Under the pieces are notes generated by a model. The model saw only the letters and a list, made by a program, of their open reading frames with translations, made no database searches and was not told where the DNA came from. Shown here piece by piece: positions 1 to 5,395 of a stretch of 5,395 bases of DNA (position 1 is its first letter; every line of letters starts with the position of its first letter). Where the stretch lies: the NCBI GenBank assembly GCA_027011025.1, contig JALVAU010000476.1:1-5395 (forward strand), in the 5' to 3' direction. The position numbers and the translations under genes were made by a program. The stretch comes from Campylobacteraceae bacterium (GTDB lineage: Bacteria > Campylobacterota > Campylobacteria > Campylobacterales > Sulfurospirillaceae).

Positions 1-378
1 ATATATAGTTGATGAATGTAGTTCTATAACTTCTTTAATACTTAGATTTGATAATTTTGAAATTCTATCCAAATCAAAACCAACCTCTTCACTATAATAC
101 ATAGGTATTTCTACCAATTTACCCTCTTGCCCCTCCTCTTTCAACTCCAAAGATATAGTCTCTTTTAAGTATTTGATAAACAGATCACTATCATACTTCT
201 CTAAATCAAAATGAATCAAAATAGATGTATATGATGGAGTTATATCTATGATACCGCTATCTTTAGAGTCTTTAAGCAGGCCATAGTTATACTGTACTAA
301 ATCCACACTCTCTTTTGATATAGAGTTTGAAAAATAGACTATAATACTATCGACTGATGCAATTTTATACTTTATCAA
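1..378 (-). CDS. pxpB: 5-oxoprolinase subunit B (PxpB/KipI family), N-terminal part, runs off left edge
   Basis: Partial gene: 126 codons are visible, open to the left edge with no stop. With PxpA and PxpC the family forms the ATP-dependent 5-oxoprolinase that converts 5-oxoproline (pyroglutamate) to glutamate in the cytoplasm; PxpB resembles one half of allophanate hydrolase. My translation gives an N-terminus reading KIASVDSIIVYF, then DITPSYTSILIHFD (about residues 45-58), KLVEIPMYYSEEVGFDLDRI (87-106) and an IELHSS stretch near 118-123. These match the KipI pattern of a TPxYxSxLIxFD strand, an 'IPVxYggxxGpDL' strand and an 'LHSS' helix end; the FxPGF motif should lie just beyond the edge. 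The start is TTG at 378-376, directly after an in-frame TAG and 7 nt after a strong GAGGGAG ribosome-binding site. It overlaps the pxpA end by 14 nt, so translational coupling is likely. pxpC probably follows outside the window (inference). Confidence 0.88.
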   Translation of the reverse strand, partial: MIKYKIASVDSIIVYFSNSISKESVDLVQYNYGLLKDSKDSGIIDITPSYTSILIHFDLEKYDSDLFIKYLKETISLELKEEGQEGKLVEIPMYYSEEVGFDLDRISKLSNLSIKEVIELHSSTIY

Positions 379-1105
379 CTAAATACTCCCTCATAGCTTC
401 TACCATGCTTAGTGCATGGGCATTGTCTCCATGTACACACAAACAATCAACCTTAAATTTTAAGATTTTACCTGTATGCGATTTTATCGCACCATTTTTA
501 ATCAAAAAATCCAATCTCTCTAGCACCTCATCACTTGAGCCAAGTACCGCATTTGGCATACTTCTTGGCATCAAAGAGCCATCATCCATATATGCTCTAT
601 CTGCAAAAGCTTCAAATAAAAGTTTCGCACCAAAGCTATCTGCTACATCAGTATAATCCTGGTTTTTTGATGAGCTTAAAATCATAAGTTTGAGATTTTT
701 ATCGTATTTTGAAATTGCACCTACTATGGCTTCAAAAACTTTCATATCCCTCATCATTGTATTGTACAGTGCTCCATGAGGTTTTACATACTCTACTTTT
801 GCACTATTTGCCTTACAAATGGAATCCAATCCTCCAATCTGGTATATGATAAAACTCTCTATCTCTTTTTGTGTGCATTTCATATCTCTTCTTCCAAAGC
901 CAACTAAATCAGGATATCCCGGATGTGCTCCTATAACCACACTATTTTCACAAGCTAACCTAACAGTTTTATCCATAGTTACCGGATCACCTGCATGAAA
1001 ACCGCAGGCAATGTTTGACATATCAATCAAAGGCATTATTTTTTCATCTAATCCCATCTTCCAAGAACCAAAACTCTCACCCATATCACAATTTAGTTTG
1101 ATCAT
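365..1105 (-). CDS. pxpA: 5-oxoprolinase subunit A (LamB/YcsF family)
   Basis: A 246-residue protein, the normal length for the LamB/YcsF family. PxpA works with PxpB and PxpC in ATP-driven cleavage of 5-oxoproline to glutamate, clearing a damage product that forms spontaneously from glutamine and glutamate. Family signatures are all present in order: LNCDMGESFG at residues 4-13, NIACGFHAGDP at 31-41, IGAHPGYPD at 58-66, VKPHGALYN at 107-115, EAFADRAY at 165-172 and CVHGDNAHA at 223-231. The conserved acidic and histidine residues of the barrel active site (D7, H37, H61, H110, H225) are therefore intact. The ATG start overlaps the psd stop by one base (TGATG) and is preceded by AAGGAAA at 1117-1111 with good spacing. 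It sits between psd and pxpB in one apparent transcription unit. Some databases label this family 'lactam utilization protein LamB'; the 5-oxoprolinase role is better supported here because pxpB is adjacent. Confidence 0.95.
   Translation of the reverse strand: MIKLNCDMGESFGSWKMGLDEKIMPLIDMSNIACGFHAGDPVTMDKTVRLACENSVVIGAHPGYPDLVGFGRRDMKCTQKEIESFIIYQIGGLDSICKANSAKVEYVKPHGALYNTMMRDMKVFEAIVGAISKYDKNLKLMILSSSKNQDYTDVADSFGAKLLFEAFADRAYMDDGSLMPRSMPNAVLGSSDEVLERLDFLIKNGAIKSHTGKILKFKVDCLCVHGDNAHALSMVEAMREYLVDKV
386..392 (-). promoter_or_regulatory. Ribosome-binding site fixing the TTG start of pxpB
   Basis: Read on the minus strand the bases are GAGGGAG, followed by a 7-nt spacer and then TTG at 378-376. 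The site lies inside the last codons of pxpA. There is no ATG nearby in the pxpB frame and a TAG sits immediately before the TTG, so this site decides the start. Confidence 0.75.
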
Positions 1106-1917
1106 CAGATTTTCCTTGCTATTTTTTCTCCAAATTTTACACTTTTTTCAGCTCTACATGTAAGCTCTACTGAGTTTTTTTGAAAAAACATCACGATAGT
1201 CGAGCCCATCTCAAATTTTCCTAACTCTTGGGCTTTTTTCAAAGTAATCCCATTGTAACTATAATAAGTTATATCTCTCTTCTTAGAGTTCGTTTGTATC
1301 CTGTCATCAAAAACAAAACTCATTTTGCCTACATTTAAAGCACCAATAAAAACCATATAAAAAAGCTTTTTATCTGATGTCTCACACTCAAGTACAACTC
1401 TCTCATTCTCTATAAAAAGGTTTGGTATTTTTTGAAGGTATTTTGTATTTACAGGATATAATTTTCCCGGTATATGTACTGCTTTGTTAATCTTCATATC
1501 AATAGGGGCATGATAGCGATGATAATCCTTTGGAGATAGATAAAAATTTATATATTTTCCATCTGTTATCTTCTCTTTATCCTCTGTGTTTATCTTACCG
1601 CCTATCAAGTCAGATACACTATAACTAAATCCTTTTATCTGTAAAGCCAAAGCATCTTTTATATCTCCGCACTCTGTTATGAAACTATCGCAGGGAGATA
1701 CAAAAATATTTTCATCTTCATTTACTTCTCTTTTGTGTGTTAATTCTCTTGTAAAAAGCGCATTTAAACTCTTGTAGTAAGATATTTTCTTAAATTCGCT
1801 CATATCAACTTCCATAAAATGTACATAGCTTTTATTTATGATATATTGCAGGGGTGATGGAAATTTCAAAGAGGCAAATCTACCAAATATTCTCGAAATT
1901 ACAGAGGTTTTAAACAT
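1105..1917 (-). CDS. psd: Phosphatidylserine decarboxylase proenzyme
   Basis: Makes phosphatidylethanolamine from phosphatidylserine at the cytoplasmic membrane. The 270-residue proenzyme self-cleaves and generates a pyruvoyl group. The cleavage site is visible as EMGST at residues 236-240: cutting between G238 and S239 would leave a large beta chain and an alpha chain of 32 residues with S239 becoming the pyruvoyl. The proposed charge-relay residues are present: D77 in SPCDS, and H136 in LSPKDYHRYHAP (residues 127-138). GALNVGKM (192-199) and NTKYLQKIPNLF (157-168) are further family blocks. The protein is shorter than the E. coli enzyme because it lacks its long C-terminal tail, and resembles Helicobacter Psd as I recall it. 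The residue after D77 is serine rather than the glycine of E. coli. ATG at 1917 has an AAGGA ribosome-binding site 9 nt upstream. It is the first gene of the leftward set; no pssA lies in the window. Confidence 0.95.
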   Translation of the reverse strand: MFKTSVISRIFGRFASLKFPSPLQYIINKSYVHFMEVDMSEFKKISYYKSLNALFTRELTHKREVNEDENIFVSPCDSFITECGDIKDALALQIKGFSYSVSDLIGGKINTEDKEKITDGKYINFYLSPKDYHRYHAPIDMKINKAVHIPGKLYPVNTKYLQKIPNLFIENERVVLECETSDKKLFYMVFIGALNVGKMSFVFDDRIQTNSKKRDITYYSYNGITLKKAQELGKFEMGSTIVMFFQKNSVELTCRAEKSVKFGEKIARKI

Positions 1918-1961
1918 AAAAAATTATCCTTAAGCATCAAATAAACACTATTTTAACACTA

Positions 1962-1967
1962 GTTATA
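1962..1967 (-). promoter_or_regulatory. Possible -10 element for the psd-pxpA-pxpB unit
   Basis: The minus-strand reads TATAAC here, downstream of a T-rich tract, and would start transcription near 1955, about 37 nt before the psd ATG. The match is moderate, there is no clear -35, and the surrounding DNA is so AT-rich that other hexamers (for example TATATT just upstream) fit nearly as well. The element overlaps the 14-bp palindrome at 1963-1976. Confidence 0.3.
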
Positions 1968-1976
1968 TTAATATAA
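1963..1976. repeat. Perfect 14-bp palindrome in the divergent promoter region
   Basis: The bases TTATATTAATATAA are an exact inverted repeat with no spacer. It lies between the divergent psd and aspS genes and overlaps the candidate psd -10 element. It could be an operator for a dimeric regulator, but it is made only of A and T, where such palindromes arise easily by chance. Confidence 0.4.
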
Positions 1977-1988
1977 AGTGAAGTGAAG
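1976..1988. repeat. Short tandem direct repeat, 5-bp unit
   Basis: The unit AAGTG occurs twice in tandem (1976-1980 and 1981-1985) and is followed by a partial third copy, AAG. It lies between the two palindromes in the divergent region. It is directly visible but short; no function can be assigned. Confidence 0.4.
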
Positions 1989-1990
1989 CT

Positions 1991-2005
1991 GTTTTTTGCT
2001 AAAAT
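1991..2005 (+). promoter_or_regulatory. Extended -10 promoter of the aspS operon
   Basis: A run of T residues (1992-1997) leads into TGC and then TAAAAT at 2000-2005, giving a T-tract plus TGn-extended -10 arrangement. This is the usual vegetative promoter form in Campylobacter and Helicobacter, where a -35 box is typically absent; I see no -35 here. Transcription would begin around 2012, leaving a short leader of roughly 28 nt before the aspS start codon. The element sits within an inverted repeat at 1996-2010. Confidence 0.6.
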
Positions 2006-2010
2006 AGCAA
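1996..2010. repeat. Inverted repeat overlapping the aspS -10 element
   Basis: TTGCTA (1996-2001) and TAGCAA (2005-2010) are exact reverse complements separated by AAA. An outer pair, AAGCT at 1986-1990 and AGCTT at 2010-2014, partly frames it. The repeat covers the extended -10 hexamer, so it could be an operator. If transcription starts near 2012 it would not be in the aspS RNA. There is no supporting evidence for a bound regulator. Confidence 0.4.
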
Positions 2011-2027
2011 GCTTAAAAAATGGATAC

Positions 2028-2033
2028 GAGGAA
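2028..2033 (+). promoter_or_regulatory. Ribosome-binding site fixing the TTG start of aspS
   Basis: GAGGAA is followed by a 6-nt spacer and TTG at 2040. The position supports the TTG, from which the protein begins MRSHYC, the same kind of N-terminus as other epsilonproteobacterial AspRS. No in-frame ATG lies between this site and the conserved N-terminal sequence. Confidence 0.8.
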
Positions 2034-2039
2034 TAAAAA

Positions 2040-3788
2040 TTGAGAAGTCATTATTGTACACAAATAGGTGAAAAAAATATCGGGGAAATTGTAGAAGTTT
2101 GCGGTTGGAGCAACAATAGCAGAGACCACGGTGGAGTTATATTTATAGATTTAAGAGATAAAAGTGGTTTGATTCAACTTGTATGCGACCCAGCAGATAG
2201 TAAAGATGCTCACGAAATCGCAAACAGAGTCAGAGATGAATTTGTTTTAAAAGCCAAGGGAAAAGTTAGAGCTAGAGGAGAAGGACTTGAAAATCCAAAT
2301 CTAAAAACTGGAAAAATAGAGATAGTTGTAGATGAGTTGATTATCGAAAATGTAAGCGAACCTGTGCCATTTGTTATAGGCGATAACAATGTAGGGGAAG
2401 ATGTCAGGCTGAAGTATAGATATTTGGATTTAAGAAACAAAAAATCTTATGAAACTTTCAAACTAAGAAGCAAAGCTACCATAGCAGCAAGAAATCTACT
2501 CGACAGCAAAGAGTTCTTAGAGGTTGAGACGCCGATCCTAACAAAATCAACTCCAGAGGGAGCTAGAGACTATCTTGTGCCAAGTCGTGTGCACAATGGC
2601 GAATTTTTTGCCCTACCACAATCTCCGCAACTTTTCAAACAACTCTTGATGTGCTCTGGTTTTGATAGATATTTTCAAATAGCAAAATGTTTTAGAGATG
2701 AAGATTTGAGAGCTGATAGACAGCCTGAATTTACACAGATAGATTTAGAGATGAGCTTTTGTACTCAAGATGATGTTATAGAGGTGACAGAAGCACTTTT
2801 AAAAGATATATTTAAGGCTTGTGGTCACGAGATACAGACTCCATTTAACAGACTAAAATACAAAGATGCAATGGAGACTTATGGTAGTGATAAGCCTGAT
2901 CTTAGGTATGATTTGCCACTTATTGATGTTATAGATATATTTGCAAGATCTTCAAATGGAATTTTCAGCTCAATTGCAAAAGATAAAAAACACAACAGAA
3001 TAAAAGCTTTAAAAGTACCAAATGGAGACAATATCTTCTCAAAAAGACAGATGAAGGGTTTTGAAGACTATGTAAGAAAATTCGGAGCAGCAGGTCTTGG
3101 CTATTTCCAGATGAAAGAGGAGGGATTAAAAGGTCCTTTGACAAAATTTTTCACACCCGAAGATTTGGAAGAGATAGTAACCGTATCTGATTTAAAAGTC
3201 GGTGATGTTATCTTTTTTGGTGCGGGAGATAAAAAAGTAGTGCTAGACTACATGGGAAGATTTAGAATCTATCTAGCAGAGCTTATGGATATCATCCCAA
3301 AAGATAGATTTGAGTTTGTGTGGGTAGTTGATTTTGATATGTTTGAGGTAGAAAATGGCGATATCAAAGCACTTCATCACCCTTTTACAATGCCTAAAAA
3401 TTTAGATGCTCCTGTTGATGAGATGGAATCTATAGCTTATGATATAGTCTTAAACGGAGTTGAATTAGGCGGAGGAAGTATAAGAATACATAAAAAAGAT
3501 ATACAAGAAAAAGTCTTTGAACTGTTAGGAATTAGTGAAGAAGAGGCAAATGAGAAATTTGAATTTCTTCTTGATGCATTAAAATTTGGTGCTCCTCCTC
3601 ACGGTGGTTTGGCTCTAGGATTGGATAGGTTGATAATGCTTCTTACTAACTCTAGTAGTATAAGAGATGTCATCGCATTTCCAAAGACTCAAAGAGCACA
3701 ATGCCTACTGACTAATGCACCTAGCGAAGTAGATAATGCTCAGTTGAGAGATCTTGGTATAAGATTAAGAGAGATACAAAAAAAATAG
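2040..3788 (+). CDS. aspS: Aspartyl-tRNA synthetase, bacterial type, probably non-discriminating (Asp/Asn)
   Basis: Class II synthetase that charges tRNA with aspartate in the cytoplasm; 582 residues is normal for the bacterial form. Domains in order: N-terminal OB-fold anticodon-binding domain (about 1-105), catalytic core with motif 1 around [19 protein letters not shown] (161-179), QSPQLFKQ (194-201), motif 2 [18 protein letters not shown] (218-235), the bacterial GAD insertion (roughly 285-425), and motif 3 [14 protein letters not shown] (517-530). H30 in RDHGG, and L83 and L88 in [11 protein letters not shown], correspond to positions I recall as deciding tRNA specificity in the non-discriminating Pseudomonas and Helicobacter pylori enzymes. 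All three match the relaxed type, so it likely also makes Asp-tRNA(Asn) for GatCAB to amidate. TTG start, placed by a GAGGAA site and the conserved N-terminus. First gene of a plus-strand operon with adk. Confidence 0.97.
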   Translation: MRSHYCTQIGEKNIGEIVEVCGWSNNSRDHGGVIFIDLRDKSGLIQLVCDPADSKDAHEIANRVRDEFVLKAKGKVRARGEGLENPNLKTGKIEIVVDELIIENVSEPVPFVIGDNNVGEDVRLKYRYLDLRNKKSYETFKLRSKATIAARNLLDSKEFLEVETPILTKSTPEGARDYLVPSRVHNGEFFALPQSPQLFKQLLMCSGFDRYFQIAKCFRDEDLRADRQPEFTQIDLEMSFCTQDDVIEVTEALLKDIFKACGHEIQTPFNRLKYKDAMETYGSDKPDLRYDLPLIDVIDIFARSSNGIFSSIAKDKKHNRIKALKVPNGDNIFSKRQMKGFEDYVRKFGAAGLGYFQMKEEGLKGPLTKFFTPEDLEEIVTVSDLKVGDVIFFGAGDKKVVLDYMGRFRIYLAELMDIIPKDRFEFVWVVDFDMFEVENGDIKALHHPFTMPKNLDAPVDEMESIAYDIVLNGVELGGGSIRIHKKDIQEKVFELLGISEEEANEKFEFLLDALKFGAPPHGGLALGLDRLIMLLTNSSSIRDVIAFPKTQRAQCLLTNAPSEVDNAQLRDLGIRLREIQKK

Positions 3789-3789
3789 G

Positions 3790-4356
3790 ATGAAATCACT
3801 ATTTCTAATCATAGGGGCACCCGGTAGCGGAAAGAGTACCGATGCCTCTATAATCGCACAAAAACACAATGATACAACGATACACTTCTCAGTTGGTGAA
3901 CTCTTAAGACTTGAAGCAAAAAGCGGGAGTAAGCTTGGAAAAATCATAGAGGAAAAAATCAATGCAGGTATGCTTGTTCCTGTAAAAATAGCAATAGAAA
4001 CCATAATAAAAGCAGTTGATAGCTCAGATAAGAAAATCATACTCATAGATGGTTATCCTAGATCAATAGAACAGATGCAGGAGTTTGAGCGCGAACTCGA
4101 AAAAGACAAAACTATAAAATTAAAAAAGGTCATAGAAGTTCAAGTATCTCAAGATACAGCAAAACAGAGAGTTCTAGGAAGAAATAGAGGGGATGACGAC
4201 AAAGAAGATATCTTTTTGGATCGGATGAGAATCTATAATGAGCCTCTAAAAGATATAAGGAAATTTTATCAGGATAAAAATCTTTTAGTACAAGTCAATG
4301 GAGAAAAGACTGTAGAAGAGGTAGTTAAAGATATGGAAGACAAGATATATGGATAG
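3790..4356 (+). CDS. adk: Adenylate kinase, short-LID form
   Basis: Interconverts ATP + AMP and two ADP in the cytoplasm, setting the adenylate energy charge; it also recycles AMP released by aminoacyl-tRNA synthetases such as its operon partner. The 188-residue chain carries the P-loop GAPGSGKST at 9-17, the AMP-site segment around SVGELLR at 34-40, DGYPR at 87-91, and the arginine-rich LID region GRNRGDDDKED at 130-140 followed by FLDRMRIYN (142-150). The LID is the short type: there is no roughly 30-residue insertion and no zinc-binding cysteine set, which explains the length below the 214 residues of E. coli Adk. ATG lies one base after the aspS TAG; no strong ribosome-binding site precedes it at ideal spacing, so translational coupling to aspS is likely. 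The aspS-adk order is, as I recall, shared with Helicobacter. Other NMP kinases (UMP/CMP kinase) are a less likely reading. Confidence 0.93.
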   Translation: MKSLFLIIGAPGSGKSTDASIIAQKHNDTTIHFSVGELLRLEAKSGSKLGKIIEEKINAGMLVPVKIAIETIIKAVDSSDKKIILIDGYPRSIEQMQEFERELEKDKTIKLKKVIEVQVSQDTAKQRVLGRNRGDDDKEDIFLDRMRIYNEPLKDIRKFYQDKNLLVQVNGEKTVEEVVKDMEDKIYG

Positions 4357-5092
4357 TCTGAATTTTTACAGTGTCATTATCGGAACTGAGTTGCTAAATG
4401 GAAGAAGAGAAGATAAACACTTTGGCTTTCTAAACTCTCAACTTAGAGACAGAGGCTTAAGACATGAAGCAAATTTCGTCATCAACGACAATCCGCCACT
4501 AATGCAAAAAGTTTTCAAAATGATAGCTAGCGATCCAAAAAGTGTAATGTTCTGTTTTGGCGGTATAGGCTCTACACCTGATGACTACACAAGAGATGTG
4601 GCTTCAAAGGCATTTACAGATGGAGTATTGCAAACAAATAAAAGAGCATTGGAGCTTATAAAAAATGAGTTTGGAGATGAGGCATATCCACACAGAGTAA
4701 AGATGGCAGATATCCCAAAAGGTGCAAAACTTTTAGATAATGTCATCAATAGAGTTCCGGGATTTTATATCGACGATAGATTTTTCTTCACTCCGGGATT
4801 TCCATCTATGGCACACCCTATGGTTTTATGGGCGCTAGATAACCTATTTGAATCTAAAAAAGCCAAGCATTTCTGTGGATTTAAGGCTGATTGCTCTGAA
4901 AATGACATCATCGATATAATGCAAAAATTACCAAAAGATATAGAGCTCTCATCACTGCCAAAAATAGTAGGAGACAAGAAAAGCGTAGAGATATATCTCT
5001 CTAGCTATAACGATGAAAAACTAAAAACTTGGTGTGATTTTTTTAAAAACGAGATGGCAAAGATAGATAAAAGATACTTTGATGAGTATTAG
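4349..5092 (+). CDS. CinA-like molybdopterin-binding domain protein (MoCF_biosynth, COG1058 type)
   Basis: 247 residues. The N-terminal half is a MoCF_biosynth/MogA-like fold: VIIGTELLNGRRED at 9-22, FGGIGSTPDDYTRD at 70-83 (family form GGxGxTxDDxT), and PGFPSMAHPM at 149-158. From about residue 170 a second small segment resembles the middle region of CinA (LSSLPKIVG at 200-208, then VEIYLSS at 213-219). The C-terminal PncC-type NMN deamidase domain of full CinA is absent. Relatives include CinA, with reported ADP-ribose pyrophosphatase activity, and the molybdopterin-binding-like domain of eukaryotic FAD synthase, so a nucleotide-cofactor hydrolase is possible, but the substrate cannot be read from the sequence. 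A role in molybdenum cofactor synthesis is not supported by any neighbour. The ATG start overlaps the adk end by 8 nt, implying coupling. Its stop overlaps the stop of the converging amidase gene. I give no symbol because the exact orthologue is uncertain. Confidence 0.85.
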   Translation: MDSLNFYSVIIGTELLNGRREDKHFGFLNSQLRDRGLRHEANFVINDNPPLMQKVFKMIASDPKSVMFCFGGIGSTPDDYTRDVASKAFTDGVLQTNKRALELIKNEFGDEAYPHRVKMADIPKGAKLLDNVINRVPGFYIDDRFFFTPGFPSMAHPMVLWALDNLFESKKAKHFCGFKADCSENDIIDIMQKLPKDIELSSLPKIVGDKKSVEIYLSSYNDEKLKTWCDFFKNEMAKIDKRYFDEY

Positions 5093-5395
5093 TTCTTTGA
5101 AAAATAACTATCCACACCATTTGCTATACCCTTAGCCAATAAATTTTCGTATTGATAGTTAAACAATCTTAAGCCTTCAGTTGGGTTTGTTATATAGCCC
5201 GTCTCTATCAGAATAGATGGCATTTGGGCTCCGACCAATACCCAAAAAGGTGCTTCTCTTACTCCACCGTCAACAACATCATACTTCTTTCGCAAAGATT
5301 TAAGTATGGCTTGCTGGACATCAAGTGCCATCTTATTTGCTTGTATAATTTTAGCTCGATTCATCACACTTAAAAATGTATTTTTACTATAATAA
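5089..5395 (-). CDS. N-acetylmuramoyl-L-alanine amidase (Amidase_3), C-terminal part, runs off right edge
   Basis: Partial gene: the last 101 residues and the TAA stop are visible, and the frame is open to the right edge. Family members cleave the bond between N-acetylmuramic acid and L-alanine in peptidoglycan, in the periplasm, often for daughter-cell separation. The visible part contains VVDGGVREAPFWVLVG and SILIETGYITNP, the C-terminal Amidase_3 signature; the glutamate in LIETGY matches the catalytic glutamate. The zinc ligands (GHGG histidine, a glutamate and the SxHxN histidine) and any export signal would lie outside the window. GTG at 5367 and ATG at 5364 are internal codons, not starts: the frame continues upstream through YYSKNTFLS, which fits the family sequence preceding this helix. 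The stop overlaps the stop of the CinA-like gene on the other strand. Symbols amiA/amiC are plausible but not decidable. Confidence 0.88.
   Translation of the reverse strand, partial: YYSKNTFLSVMNRAKIIQANKMALDVQQAILKSLRKKYDVVDGGVREAPFWVLVGAQMPSILIETGYITNPTEGLRLFNYQYENLLAKGIANGVDSYFSKN

Noticed and set aside
357..656. Plus-strand open frame of 99 codons opposite pxpA
   Set aside because: It lies wholly antisense to well-supported pxpA and pxpB, and its translation is a low-complexity Ser/Leu-rich shadow with no recognisable domain.
2020..2043. Seven-codon leader ORF (MDTRNKN) ending in a TTGA overlap with the aspS start
   Set aside because: Its ATG has no ribosome-binding site, and its few codons are the aspS ribosome-binding site region read in another frame. 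No regulatory codon run or attenuator is visible.
2210..2440. Minus-strand 76-codon open frame inside aspS
   Set aside because: Shadow of aspS; the plus-strand frame encodes the conserved anticodon-binding domain here.
3765..4046. Minus-strand 93-codon open frame across the aspS-adk junction
   Set aside because: Antisense shadow of the adk P-loop region; its hydrophobic look reflects the reverse complement of a Lys/Ile-rich gene.
4765..4977. Minus-strand 70-codon open frame inside the CinA-like gene
   Set aside because: Shadow of a conserved coding frame, with no ribosome-binding site or recognisable family.
5074..5089. ATACT / AGTAT hairpin near the end of the CinA-like gene
   Set aside because: Only a 5-bp AT-rich stem with a 6-nt loop and no following T-run, so it does not qualify as an intrinsic terminator.
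5364..5369. GTG/ATG as the start of a short 92-residue protein at the right edge
   Set aside because: The frame stays open to the window edge and the upstream residues fit the Amidase_3 family, so these are internal codons of a longer gene.

Overview
The window is AT-rich chromosomal DNA of a Campylobacterota (epsilonproteobacterial) type. I infer this from three things. The aspS-adk pair is arranged as I recall it in Helicobacter and relatives. AspS and Psd read like Helicobacter/Sulfurimonas homologues. The divergent intergenic region has a T-rich, extended -10 promoter without a recognisable -35, which is the usual sigma-70 style of that phylum. I cannot assign a genus from sequence alone.

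Layout. On the minus strand, transcribed leftward from about 1917, lies a tightly packed set: psd (phosphatidylserine decarboxylase), pxpA (5-oxoprolinase subunit A) and the first 126 codons of pxpB (5-oxoprolinase subunit B), which runs off the left edge. Neighbouring reading frames overlap by 1 and 14 nt. A 122-nt divergent control region (1918-2039) separates this set from a plus-strand operon: aspS (aspartyl-tRNA synthetase, TTG start), adk (adenylate kinase, 1 nt after aspS) and a CinA-like molybdopterin-binding-domain protein overlapping adk by 8 nt. Converging on that operon at the right edge is the C-terminal part of an N-acetylmuramoyl-L-alanine amidase; the two stop codons overlap.

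Functionally this is mostly housekeeping: phosphatidylethanolamine synthesis, recycling of 5-oxoproline to glutamate, charging of tRNA-Asp (and, from specificity residues, probably tRNA-Asn), AMP/ATP balance, and peptidoglycan hydrolysis. I see no mobile element, CRISPR array, RNA gene or phage-derived gene, and no evidence of a new system. The points most worth a second look are the predicted non-discriminating AspRS, the coupling of psd to 5-oxoprolinase genes, two perfect palindromes in the divergent promoter region, and the one-domain CinA-like protein coupled to adk. Apart from the 122-nt divergent region there is no non-coding stretch of note.
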